Positions 41,710-52,868 of a stretch of DNA of 64,000 bases are shown here, piece by piece. The translations under genes were made by a program, and so were the position numbers. Within the stretch, counting starts at the first letter, position 1; the number at the start of each line of letters is the position of its first letter. Source of the DNA: Puccinia triticina (lineage: Eukaryota > Basidiomycota > Pucciniomycetes > Pucciniales > Pucciniaceae); contig NC_070558.1 of NCBI RefSeq assembly GCF_026914185.1, positions 6,705,501 to 6,769,500 of the forward strand, written 5' to 3'. The notes under the pieces were generated by a model that was given only the letters and a program-made list of their open reading frames with translations, was not told the DNA's origin and made no database searches.

Positions 41710-42850
41710 TCCTTGAAGAATTTTTTTTTTGGGCTTGAGTGATTATCAATGATGTCTGCTCAGCAGCACTACTTTCAACTAATCTTCAGCACTCTGCTAT
41801 GAGCCTGATATTTAGTGTAATAATCCGTGCATGGTCAAGCTCCGCACTCCACAACAGCAAGTAAGAATAAGGGTAATGTAAAACTCTTCTAATACTCTCC
41901 ATTCCATACCATCTGTGTAAGTTGAAATGATGAGTTGTAAGTAAAATGATAAAAAGAAGAGAAACCATGAAACCCTTTTTGCTCCTCTGCATCCATTCCC
42001 CCCTGAATCTGCACTAGTCCGCCATCTCTGCCCAACATCCACATGCTATAGTACACTCCCAGGCCCGCGGCTCTCTGGCGCTTGCCCTACTGTGTCCTCT
42101 GTTCAGATCCTGACAGTCAGTATCTCACCAGCGCCTCTGCCCTAGCTCCACCAGCTTCAGCTGCCGCGCCGGTGCTATGTATCCAGTCCACACCTTTGGT
42201 ACACCACATTTCATCTCTCACCCTCCACTCTGGTCCACTTATGCATTTGCACATGCTTTCTGAAGTCACCAAATGCGCGGCAAACTCAGCAGTTTGAGGC
42301 TTGCTGGTTTGAAGAGCAGGAAAGATGCAAGTAAACTGATTTGTGGATCCATTGCAGGGAGGAGGAGGTCTGTTTATAGACCAAGGGATGGAACGGCTGG
42401 ACAATCAGAAGAAGGAGATATGAGATAGGATCTGAGGAAACTCATTGGATGAGCTCGTAGGGATCCAAGAGGACAAAAAAGATTGACTGGACTTGGAGAA
42501 GTCCAGTTGAGATAGCTATGCTAATGTACATGAGTTAGGATATAAGTATGAAAGAGGCTCTGATTTAAGCATGCCACAAACAGAAGTATATCAGGGGTTG
42601 GCCAAGAGCAGCAAAACAAAGATGTATGAATATACAAGCTAGTTTTGAATTGGTGGTAGATAGTAAGTAAAATAGGAAGCCAAGAGCGGTGTATAAAGAG
42701 AAGAGATGGCAAGAGCCATTAACTTTTGAGGAATGTGGAAGTGGAGGCTTCACATAAGCGTGTGCATTCCCTCCCACGCTATTGCCAAGTATAAATTCCA
42801 TCAACACTTGTCCATATAAACCACCACACTGGTACAGACTGGGCCATCAA
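41710..42850. repeat. Solo-LTR-like repeat, copy 1
   Basis: Collinear with 50338-51175: both have CCTCCTT-AAGAAT, GAGCCTGAT-T, GTGTAATAATCCG or GCGTAATAATCCG, CACTAGTCCGCC, and a TATAAA-CACCACA box near the far end. The TATA-like box and lack of coding fit an LTR, but I did not find a paired LTR or a target duplication. Confidence 0.55.
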
Positions 42851-42899
42851 GAGGGCTGATTCTGGGAGGAATCATCTCCCTTGATGAATGTTCTGTACC

Positions 42900-43303
42900 A
42901 ACGGTGGGTAGTTACAATACGCTACAATAACAGCCGTTATCTGTGTAGCTGAAAGCTTACCGTTACTGTGTTCAGGTGTTAGTGCTACTAGTAACAAGTG
43001 ATTTTAACCGCAGGCCCGTATTGTAACAGGCCTGATTTATTTTGGTGTGTTACTTGCGTTACTAGTAGCGTAACACGTTAACCACTGGTTAACAAGATAA
43101 AGAGGGGCAAATGGCCCCCTCTGGCTACTAGATAGTCCAATATCTGCCTGTCCGTGCAGTCAGATATTGCAATGGATTTCAAAAATAAACTTCTTGGGTG
43201 TGCAATATTGTAACACACTTCTGTTACCATTAACATTAACAAGCAAAAAATTGTTATAATATTGGTATGTTACCAATAACCATACCGTACCTACCCATTT
43301 TTG
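42900..43303. mobile_element. hAT-like MITE, AACGGTGGG family (404 bp)
   Basis: Flanked by an exact 8-bp duplication TCTGTACC (42892-42899 and 43304-43311). Starts AACGGTGGGTAG and ends CTACCCATTTTTG. It sits inside a GACCGGTC-type repeat that continues on both sides. The interior has TAACnnGTTA palindromes and no coding. Confidence 0.75.
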
Positions 43304-43579
43304 TCTGTACCAGTCATTGAGAGGGTTGTGTCCCTCAATGACCGGTGTGCACCAGTCATTGAGGGAGCTGATTCTGCCAATGGCTGGTCTAGCGGTATGG
43401 AGCTCCTACGGTGTCAGACTGTAGGCAGCTCTGTGAGGGGAAAGTGCTGTGTTCCTTGTGGCAGTACGTAAAATCTTGAGCAGAAATAGAATAGAAACCA
43501 ATAGCAGGGATGGGTGTGGAATTTGTTTAGAGACAAAGGGGGGTGGATACCCTTGGTGGAGGAAATAGGTCCTACAAAC

Positions 43580-44050
43580 AACACTGGGTCGCTACGCTAA
43601 CCATAGCGGTTAGCGTAGCGTAGCGCAGCGCGAATGCGCTATTTTTTAGCGTAGCGTTAGCGCAATTGCACCCATATGCGCTAACGCTACGCGCACGCGG
43701 TGCGCAGCTATTTTAGCTGATAGCGTAGCGTTAGCGCAGATGCGCGCAATTGCGCTAACGCTAAACATGCAGGGCGCAAAAGAGCGCGCGCTACGCTGCG
43801 CTACAGCGCCTTTAGCGGGAAAAAAGGGCTTTTTTTCCGCTAAAAGCGCTGTAGCGCAGCGTAGCGTAGCGACTGTAGCGGCGGGCTAACGCTAACAAAG
43901 AATTGGCGCGCTGTTAGCGCCGCTGAAAATTAGCGCAGCGTAGCGGCGCTAACAGCGCGCTAACGCTATGCAAAATAGATGGGCGCTTTTTGCCGCTACG
44001 CTAACGCATAGCGCTGAAATAGCGTAGCGTAGCGTAGCGACCCAGTGTTG
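43580..44050. mobile_element. hAT-like MITE with a TAGCGTAGCG palindromic core (471 bp)
   Basis: Exact 8-bp duplication CTACAAAC (43572-43579 and 44051-44058). Ends AACACTGGGTCGCTACGC and GCGACCCAGTGTTG. The interior is made of GCTAACGCTACGC and its complement in many orientations, giving dense hairpins. Confidence 0.85.
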
Positions 44051-44083
44051 CTACAAACGGGGTCGGGGAGGCGGAGGAAGGAC

Positions 44084-44548
44084 AACGGTGGGCCAGCTAC
44101 GCTAACCGTAGAGTTAGCGTGGCGTAGCGTAGCGGAATTTTGCTAAATTTTAGTGTAGCATTAGCGAATTGCGCCTTCTCTGCGCTAACGCTACGCGCAA
44201 AGGGTGCGCAGCTAATTTAGCTGTTAGCGTAGCGTTAGCGCAGATGCGCGCAATTGCGCTAACGCTACACACGCAGGGCGCAAAAGAGCGCGCGCTACGG
44301 TGCGCCACAGTGCTTTTAGCTGAAAAAAAGGCCTTTTTTCCGCTAAAAGCGCTGTAGCGCAGCGTGGTGACTGTAGCGGCGCGGTAACACCAACAAACAA
44401 TTGGCGCGCTGTTAGCGCCGCTGAAAATTAGCGCAGCGTAGCGGCGCTAACAGCGCGCTAACGCTACTCAAAATGGGCGGGCGCTTTTTGCCGCTACACT
44501 AACGCGAAGTGGACCTGTAGCGTAGTGTAGTGTAGCGACCCACTGTTG
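44084..44548. mobile_element. Second TAGCG-core hAT-like MITE
   Basis: Ends AACGGTGGGCCAGCTACGC and GCGACCCACTGTTG. The interior is clearly homologous to 43580-44050 in the same order. Flanks GGAAGGAC and GGAAGAAT fit a decayed 8-bp duplication. It lies only 25 bp beyond the duplication of its neighbour. Confidence 0.75.
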
Positions 44549-44715
44549 GGAAGAATGCGCAAAGTTCAAACTATGAAGGTTGTGGAGCTTGGGATCAAGG
44601 AAGCAGAAAAGAATCAGGGTGCGAGGCCCGCGCCTGGCACAAGTATCACAACCCAATCACAGACCAACCCAGACCCGCACTCTTAGTCCAGTATCCCCCA
44701 CTCCCTCCTAGCTCA

Positions 44716-44855
44716 GTAGAGAACCACGACTGACTTCATTTCTACTGAGCTAGGTAAGCCTCTCTCCCCTTCCTTTCTTCACTACTGTTCTATTCACCTT
44801 ATCTTGTTGTATATAGTGGAGAACCACGACTGACTTCATTTCTACTGAGCTAGTG
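44716..44855. repeat. Direct repeat of a 38-bp motif, 100 bp apart
   Basis: GAGAACCACGACTGACTTC with ATTTCTACTGAGCTAG occurs at about 44718 and 44818. Function unknown; it lies just before the LARD. Confidence 0.7.
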
Positions 44856-44904
44856 CAATATAACTTGGGTTCTAGAAATTTTGGTTCTCTCCAAGACATC
44901 ACGG

Positions 44905-45958
44905 TGTGAGAACTCCTTTGGGATGGGTTGGCAGTCCTTTGAGGGGGAAATAACAATATGATATTCCAGCTAAGTAATACTACTGTTACGGGTGGTTTGA
45001 AAGACCTGCCCCTCTATTATACTACAGAATTCTGACAACAAATTTATTTATTGTTGTGGCGTGACTTTTATGACGGAGAAAACTTGTATGTAGTAGTCTC
45101 TATCAGACCTAGATCAGTTTTAACAAGTACAAGATGCGTATACAACCTCTATATGGCGAGATGGGCAAATAATATAATCAAGTGAGAATATGTTTTGTTG
45201 GGTTTTTGATGGTTTCAGCAGAGAGAAATGATGATGGAGTGTGGTATGAGATTTCTATGTTAATGTATGATGACTGTGTCTTCCGTGATGATAGCAAAAA
45301 TGATGACTGGTGACCACTGAGCTGGGGTGCCTGGGTGATGCTGGAAAAATGGTGGGAGGAGGGCCTCCTTATATATTTTTTTCTGAGGCATTTTTGCTGG
45401 TGAGGGCTGCACTCGAGGCATTTCTGCTGGTGGTGACCCTGTGGATTGCACTGCCTTCTGCAAGGGGTGCATAACTTAAACTGATGTTCTGCATGACAAT
45501 GTGTGATTTGTACTTTTTAAGGCAAAGGCCGCCTAGGTTGGTTGCACTGCCAAAGTGGAGGCTTTCTGACCGCATGCATCGATGTAAGGTCCGCGCAAAT
45601 CTGTTGAGTTGTTGAGTGGAGGCCTAGTTGCTGCAGTTTCCAACGCGCAGGTTGCGTGAGGTGATCTGTAGCTAATAGTGGAGGCCTGCCTAACTAGTAA
45701 ATCTAACTATACTCTTCTGTATATGCATGCCTTTTATGATTTATATGACTTTCCACCTGGGTATGGCCTGTACTAAACCTATAATTGTAACTAACTTCTA
45801 AACTAAAAGAGCTAGCTGGGTAGTTGAAGTGAGTGACTAGGGATACGTTTGTATGTAGAATCTATTTCTCTAATAATATTCTATTATATGCTAGTATTGT
45901 AGGCTGTAAGTTGAGGTTTTGACAGTTTTGTTGCATGCAACAGATCTGGATCACCACA
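44905..45958. repeat. Left LTR of the LARD
   Basis: 1054 bp, TG...CA. Short ORFs inside are duplicated in the other LTR and have no recognised domain. Confidence 0.9.
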
Positions 45959-46964
45959 TCCCCCCCCAAATTAATGCTGTCCGCAGCATTCCTAAGCAAG
46001 CAACAAAACTGTCAAGTCCTTCCTGCTAAGAAATTTCTAGTCCCCTGATGTTGTTGTAAGTCCTTGACAATATTTGTACAAGTTTCCGTGCCTTCTTCCC
46101 TGTTCCTTGTGTTTTTCCGATTGGCTATTTGTGTTACATTGAGTCAACTCCAAATCGGTATTGTATCTTCCAATCTATACATCCTTTCCCTATCTCAAAA
46201 TCTAGTATATGTGTGTCCTATGTAAACCTATTCCCCCCTGCCACTCCCAAATCAAAGGATCCTAACGCTCTACGAGTATACTCTGTACCCCTGACGTTGG
46301 CCCAAAGAAAAGGGATGTGGTTGATGATTCCCGACGAAAGTATAACATACGTCCCCCAGTTGATGAGTTAAACACTCTTGATTAACCTTCCCTCCAACTG
46401 GCTTCCCGTATTTCTATGAATTTTTAAAATAACTCTTTCCTTCCGTCACATCGTACTCTTTTTAAGGCCTAACTATACTTCTATTTTCTCTACTAAAGAA
46501 AGGGTGATGTTGTCCAATATTACACCCATTTAAATTCTCCCCTATGTTTCCACGTCCTTCCATTTGATAATACACTTAGTCCAGAAAATCAAGCTAGGAT
46601 AGTCTGTATAAAACACAATTTCTTTCTTCTTCATCCATTTTCTAAAATTTCCTATCCAGTCCTGAACTCGCTTCGTTCACCAAAATCTTCTCCATATTCC
46701 TCACTATTGCTAGTACTAGACCTACTACCTGTATTTTTGTTTGTACCCTCCTCATTTTATTTGATCTTCCAGTGATCTCATCTGAATTTCTTGCTTGTTA
46801 TAAATATTTTATCCAAAAGAAGTGATTCAGTACCTCTTGTTGTCCGTTGTATCTTCATGTATGACTCCTGCACCGTGACTTATTGATATTTCCAACCAAA
46901 AATTGATGTTAAGTTTTGAAATCATGTGATCTAGGTGAGCTGCTGATCTGTCTTCCTCTTGGCA

Positions 46965-47205
46965 CTGCAGCTTAGGGTCATGCAGGACCTAGGGATTCTT
47001 TCAAGTTGCAGTTTATGGTCATGCAACCCTGGGTTTTGCTTGAAATTTGCAGTTCATGGTCTTGCAGGACCTTGGGTTTTCCTTGAATGTTGCAGTTTAT
47101 GGTCTTTCAGGACCTTGAGGTTTTTTTTTTGAAATTGCAGTTTATGGTCTTGCAGGACCCTGGGTTTTACTTGAAAATTGCACTTTATGGTCATGCAGGA
47201 CCCCT
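46965..47205. repeat. 41-45 bp minisatellite in the LARD interior
   Basis: Landmark GCAGTTTATGGTC (or close variants) starts near 47008, 47049, 47092, 47137 and 47180. Units also contain TTGCAGGACCTTGGGTTTT. About six diverged copies. Confidence 0.75.
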
Positions 47206-48748
47206 CAATTGTCCACTTTGTTCTTCCTGTTGCAGGGAGTTCCGAATAGACGCTGCGCTGAGCTAGCATCTTTTTGCAAAAGCCGCGCGCGCTTCTGTTT
47301 GCTGTTCCGAATGTCACAACACTCGTGAAACCCCCTCATGACTTGCTGATGCGGGCCTGTGATGCCCTTGCTGGCCCTCGGATCTTCGTCAAGTCCCGAT
47401 CAATGCCAAGGATGCTGCACCTCGCCCGACAGCCACCGGTACGCCCAACGGCTCCGCCGATGATCGTCCCTTTTATTCTCCCTTTTTCCTTTGTTCTTGT
47501 TCCTGCCGTCTTATTAATTTTGAATTTTTGAATTGATGGTTATGTACGAGCAGTGCCTCCACCTCGTAACCGCGGCCACGCTTGCTTATTGCCGAACATC
47601 TCAGCTTGCTTCAACCACCCGTATGGCCAAGTACTCCGCGATTGATTGACCTCCACCCTTGCAGAATCAAACTAAAAGATATCGAATACCAAAAAAAACC
47701 GTTGTCCGCCGAAGCACCGATCCTCCGCGCGCATCCATTCTCAGCTCCCTCAAGACAAATCTGCTCTATTCGCTCGATGCCAAAACTTCTCCCCTGCGTT
47801 GTCAGCCATTCGTGCATAGGCCGATTATACACTCTGCACCGTCGTTAGCCTATCCTAGCCTGCGTCATTGACGATCTATCCGAGCTGTCCTCAGCTGATC
47901 TTTGAATATAAAAAGCAGCTCCATTGTCGCCGGTCTCTTCCCCCCTATGTCCTTGTTTCTTGTGTAAGATTTCTGCTACTGAATATCCAAGGTTGTGTTG
48001 TCAAGCATTCGCGCGTAGGCCGATCATTTGATTCCACAATCCCCGGTTTATCCTTGAATATATAAAAAATAGCACCATAGTCGCCTATTCTTTCCCCTGT
48101 GATTGAATCCATTGATGACTGTTCTTCCCCGCTATTGGCACCAACACTGTTGTATATAAAAACCCTTGCAGCCGTAAGATCTTGTCCGCTAGGTCCTGGC
48201 CAAAAGAAGCCGCAAAAAAAAAACCCCTGCTAATACATGAAACTTTCCCAATTCTATCTGCTGTTCCATTGCAAGTGACATCTACCATAATTATCCTTTG
48301 TATGTATTCTTCTCTAATTTGTGTATTAATTCTAATGTTACTAATTATGAACAAAAGTTGAGTTTTACAAGCGCAAGATAGTTCACTGTTTTAAAAAATT
48401 TGAATTGAACCAGCCAAAGAGAGAGCTTGTTTCCTGCCACGATGTATTGAAATTGGATGAATGTAATGTGAAATCTCGGCAACCTGAATGAGAAGCACTC
48501 TGGATGATTTTGATAGTACTTTTGTACAAAAGTATAGACAGTTTAACCTCTTGTCTGGGAGGCCTGTGCTGTATCTGATCTGCAGAAAGTGATTTTCTGA
48601 TTTTCCAAATTGAAGTCCTAGGGTGCTCCTGTCACGACCGTCCTCTTGAGGTTAGCCGCAGTATGTTATAGGTTCTTTTTTTTTTGTTGATCTTGATGAT
48701 GATTTACTGATCTTCTTGAAGGTTGTTGGCCACTGTTGGGACACCAGA

Positions 48749-49802
48749 TGTGAGAACTCCTTTGGGATGGGTTGGCAGTCCTTTGAGGGGGAAATAACAA
48801 TATGATATTCCAGCTAAGTAATAATACTGTTACGGGTGGTTTGAAAGACCTTCCCCTCTATTATACTACAGAATTCTGACAACAAATTTATTTATTGTTG
48901 TGGCGTGACTTTTATGACGGAGAAAACTTGTATGTAGTAGTCTCTATCAGACCTAGATCAGTTTTAACAAGTACAAGATGCGTATACAACCTCTATATGG
49001 CGAGATGGGCAAAGAATATAATCAAGTGAGAATATGTTTTGTTGGGTTTTTAATGGTTTCAGCAGAGAGAAATGATGATGGAGTGTGGTATGAGATTTCT
49101 ATGTTAATGTATGATGACTGTGTCTTCCGTGATGATAGCAAAAATGATGACTGGTGACCACTGAGCTGGGGTGCCTGGGTGATGCTGGAAAAATGGTGGG
49201 AGGAGGGCCTCCTTATATATTTTTTTCTGAGGCATTTTTGCTGGTGAGGGCTGCACTCGAGGCATTTCTGCTGGTGGTGACCCTGTGGATTGCACTGCCT
49301 TCTGCAAGGGGTGCATAACTTAAACTGATGTTCCGCATGACAATGTGTGATTTGTACTTTTTAAGGCAAAGGCCGCATAGGTTGGTTGCACTGCCAAAGT
49401 GGAGGCTTTCTGACCGCATGCATTGATGTAAGGTCCGCACAAATCTGTTGAGTTGTTGAGTGGAGGTCTAGTCAATGCAGTCTCCAACTCGCAGGTTGCG
49501 TGAGGTGATCTGTAGCTAATAGTGGAGGCCTGCCTAACTAGTAAATCTAACTATACTCTTCTGTATATGCATGCCTTTTATGATTTATATGACTTTCCAC
49601 CTGGGTATGGCCTGTACTAAACCTATAATTGTAACTAACTTCTAAACTAAAAGAGCTAGCTGGGTAGTTGAAGTGAGTGACTAGGGTTACGTTTGTATGT
49701 AGAATCTATTTCTCTAGTAATATTCTATCATATGCAAGTATTTTAGGCTGTGAGTTGAGGTTTTGGCAGTTTTGTTGCGCGCAACAGATCTGGATCACCA
49801 CA
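48749..49802. repeat. Right LTR of the LARD
   Basis: 1054 bp, same length as the left LTR. Preceded by CCACTGTTGGGACACCAGA. Confidence 0.9.
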
Positions 49803-49806
49803 ACGG

Positions 49807-50337
49807 TCTTGTATCAACGGACTACACTGAATAGCTGTGAGATTCAGTGAAGGGCTACTCTCAGCCCTTACACAGGGAAGCGGCTTGGAATACTCCGATG
49901 GAACTCAGAAAGAATCAGGATCAGATTTGAGATGGATCAAAAAAAGTGATGGTATCCTCCTTGGATCAGGATGTAAATTGCATGGGGGACTTGTCCCAAC
50001 GGTGAAACAAATACAATACATGTGTCTGTATCTGCCTGTATTTTTATCTGTTTTGCACCCAATATTATTTATTTGTACTGTATTCAAAGACCAATACTAT
50101 ACAAATGTATTCAAACTTTGATATCTTGTTGCAAATACAGCCCAATACAAGATACTGTATTTTTATGTTTTTTGATAGTTTTTCTGTATACAGTCCACAG
50201 TGCCCCCTGCGCCTCGGTTGGGTTGGCCCCTCTGGGCTGCCCTAGGTGCGCCACCAGAGATGGCTGCAGGGCATGGCTGGATGGCGTCCTGGCGGTGTGA
50301 GAATGAAAGCTGGTTGGCTGGTGAAGAATGTCCGCTA
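49807..50337. other. Intergenic, fragment of the AACGGTGAAA MITE family
   Basis: CCAACGGTGAAACAAATACA near 50000 begins a partial copy of the MITE at 52164-52491. Otherwise nothing recognised. Confidence 0.45.
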
Positions 50338-51175
50338 ACCGCCTCCTTCAAGAATATTGATGTCCGGGCTGTGTGATTCTTGGTAACTCGGCTCCGCACT
50401 GCTACTTTCCGCTAGCCTTCAGCGCTCCTCTACTGAGCCTGATCTATAGCGTAATAATCCGCAAGTGAATAAAGCTCCGCACGTTGCAAGCACAATAATC
50501 CGCAAGTAACTCTTGAATAAGGATAAGAACACAGATATTCTCTCAATAACTCTTGTACGTCCGTAGTTGTAAGTACAATGATGATGAGTGTAATCCGTAA
50601 TACAATAGGATAAAGATCCTCCCCCAAAAAGAGAGCCAAAAAACCCTTTCCGTCCTCCCCTCCATGGCACACACATCGCCGTTCCCACCCGATCCCGCAC
50701 GTCTGACACTTTCCCGCACTAGTCCGCCTACTCCGCCCGCTATCCCGCTTGTCACTTTCCCAGACTCCGCTCCTCTCCGACGCTTGCCCTCCCACCGTCC
50801 TCTGTCTAGCCCCCGTCAGTCGTTCTCTTGCCACCGCCTTCACCCCGGTTCCACCCGCTGATGGAACCCGCTCAAGCTGTCATGGCTCACCCGCTGACGC
50901 GCCGCTGCTACCAGTCCACGTGTGTAGTCCCGCCGCAGTCCAGCCCTGTCTTTTTCCGCTCCGATCCAAATGCCCGATCCGAAATCCGCAATCCGCAATC
51001 CGTGCATTCCAATCCACGCGTGACTTTCCGCAAGCTTTCCTGACCTCATCCTCAGTGCTCATGTCACCGGAATGCACCATGCCTGAGCGGCTTTGTGCAT
51101 TCCCCGCCCGCGCTATCCCCCGCGTGGACATTCTACCGCGCTCGCCTATATAAATCACCACAGCGGCGTGTGTCA
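50338..51175. repeat. Solo-LTR-like repeat, copy 2
   Basis: Collinear with 41710-42850 and ending with CTATATAAATCACCACA. GC-rich in its second half (50650-51120); the ORFs there are not conserved in copy 1. Confidence 0.55.
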
Positions 51176-51289
51176 AAACGGGGCCATCAGGGCGTCTGAT
51201 GACTGCAGGGCCCTGCTGGTGTCCGGTCGGCCACCCTGCTGACATCCCACTTGCCCCGCTGTGTAGAGAGAAAGAAGAACAGCAGATTT

Positions 51290-52005
51290 TCAATTATATT
51301 CTGGTGGGTACTAACTGCCACTGGCAATGCTACCTCCTTAAGGGAGTGCTGCCAAGCTACGCTAGAGAGTGGAACAGCCTCCTCTCACCAACAATGGGCA
51401 TTTACTTTACGTTTATTGGTAAAGTAAAGATATAGTAGATTTTTTTGGCTCAATACTATAACAGATAGCACTCCGATCAGTAAAGAATTTGTCTTTACTA
51501 TAACACATATTTGATTTTTTAATTTTTTTATACAGGTACGGTATTAGTTAAATTAATTTGTTTTGTTTTGTTGATGGGAGCTTGCAAAAGGCTCCTTATA
51601 ACCACAACAAGGCATTTGCACCTAGTTTTGCCCCTTTTTATTTCAATACGCAGGGGTAAAAGTACATTTAAACCCAGTTTTACCCCTGGTTATTGAAATA
51701 ACTAGGGTTGAAACATGTTTAATAGGGATTTCTACTATATCAGTCCATTGGGAAAAATTCCTTTACTATAACCAGTAAAGTACCAGAGATTATAAAAACA
51801 TCTATACTCTACTGGAAGGGCCTGGTTATAGCAAAGTAAAGTAAAGGCCCACTGTTGCTCTCACCAAGGAAACGTGGTGGGTCTCTGAATTAGAAAAGTC
51901 TAATCAGCCACAATTTTTTAGACTTCTCTCTGGATAGTCAAGGTTCTTTACAGGGAAACCTATTTGGTTTGTTTCTTACAAAAACCACAGAAAAAGAAGG
52001 ATGAA
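51290..52005. repeat. Repeat shared with 15.65-15.89 kb, split by a MITE
   Basis: 51297-51389 and 51858-52003 together are the reverse complement of 15646-15890. The copy at 15.7 kb lacks the insert and shows the pre-insertion sequence CTCCTCTCACCAAAG on this strand. Confidence 0.75.
51390..51857. mobile_element. hAT-like MITE with AACAATGGGC/GCCCACTGTTG ends
   Basis: Target duplication CTCTCACC (51382-51389 and 51858-51865), confirmed by the empty relative at 15.79 kb. Both ends contain TTTACTTTAC/GTAAAGTAAA inverted repeats. AT-rich interior, no coding. Confidence 0.85.
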
Positions 52006-52163
52006 TAGTAGCAAAATCCTTTGGTCATGAGGTCAAGATATATGCTTCCTGGCTGCAGCTCCTACTTACCGTGTGTATATTTCCTTCCGCCCTTCTTGAC
52101 TTGTCTTCAAGTCCCATTATTGCTCAACTTTACATCTCAACAAAAGGGATTCCTCTTGGCAAC

Positions 52164-52491
52164 AACGGTGAAAAAATACAATACGGGATTGGTATTGGCC
52201 AATACTACATATAGTATTGTTTTTTACATCAGAATTCAATACCATGTATTGTATAGAAAAAAAGATACAATACGGTGGTATTGTATCTAAAAAAACAACA
52301 CCTTTTCTGGGCAATTGGCACTAAATCCAATGGCCCCTCCCAGCAATACACTTGTATTGTATTGTATCAGAATGTATTGGAAATACAATACCATGGATTG
52401 TATTGGTTTGGTGACTTGATCCAATACCAATACAGTGTATTGGACTCAAAAAAAAAAATACCAATACATGTACCGTACCATTTCACCGTTG
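52164..52491. mobile_element. hAT-like MITE with AACGGTGAAA ends and a TATTGG core
   Basis: Ends AACGGTGAAAAAATACAATA and ATTTCACCGTTG, flanks TTGGCAA and TTGGTAA (one mismatch). The interior is inverted copies of AATACAATACC/GGTATTGTATT, as at 19385-19606. Confidence 0.75.
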
Positions 52492-52526
52492 TTGGTAAGC
52501 AGATATACATATACCTTCTCTCTTGA

Positions 52527-52665
52527 CAAGATTTATACCTGCTCTCCAAGAGGAATCAATCTCAGCAAGATTTATACCTGCTCTCCAAGAGGAATCAATC
52601 TCAGCAAGATTTATACCTACTCTCCAAGAGGAATCACTCTCAGAAAGATGTATACCTGCTCTCTG
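52527..52665. repeat. 39-bp tandem repeat, about 3.5 copies
   Basis: CAAGATTTATACCTGCTCTC with CAAGAGGAATCAATCTCAG repeats at 52527, 52566, 52605 and 52644. Degenerate inverted relatives are at 55150-55340. Confidence 0.85.
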
Positions 52666-52868
52666 TCAAGCTTATGCTACTTCCAAGTATCCTTGTAGTG
52701 CTATAGCTGTAAACTGTACATAAATAAAACACAAAGGAATCAATATACTGTTGAGAACTATGACGGCTTGGACTGTGTCTACAAGGCTTAGGCCGCTTCC
52801 TGAAGCTAATGACCAGGGAACTCCAGCAACAAGGTGCAAAGACTCTTGGTGGGAATAGAAGAAAGGGC

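Larger units (their letters stand above)
44905..49802. mobile_element. LTR element without coding capacity (LARD-like)
   Basis: Two 1054-bp LTRs (44905-45958 and 48749-49802) surround 2790 bp of interior. ACGG flanks both ends (44901-44904 and 49803-49806). LTRs start TGTGAGAACTCC and end CACCACA and are roughly 98% identical by eye. The interior shows no gag, protease, RT or integrase in any frame, so the element must depend on proteins of another family. Its 4-bp duplication matches A1 and A2 rather than the 5-bp duplication of the chromovirus, which hints at the helper type. Orientation not established. Confidence 0.85.

Noticed and set aside
50664..51293. ORFs of 65-137 codons on both strands
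   Set aside because: They lie in the GC-rich half of a solo-LTR-like repeat and are not conserved in the copy at 41.7-42.85 kb.
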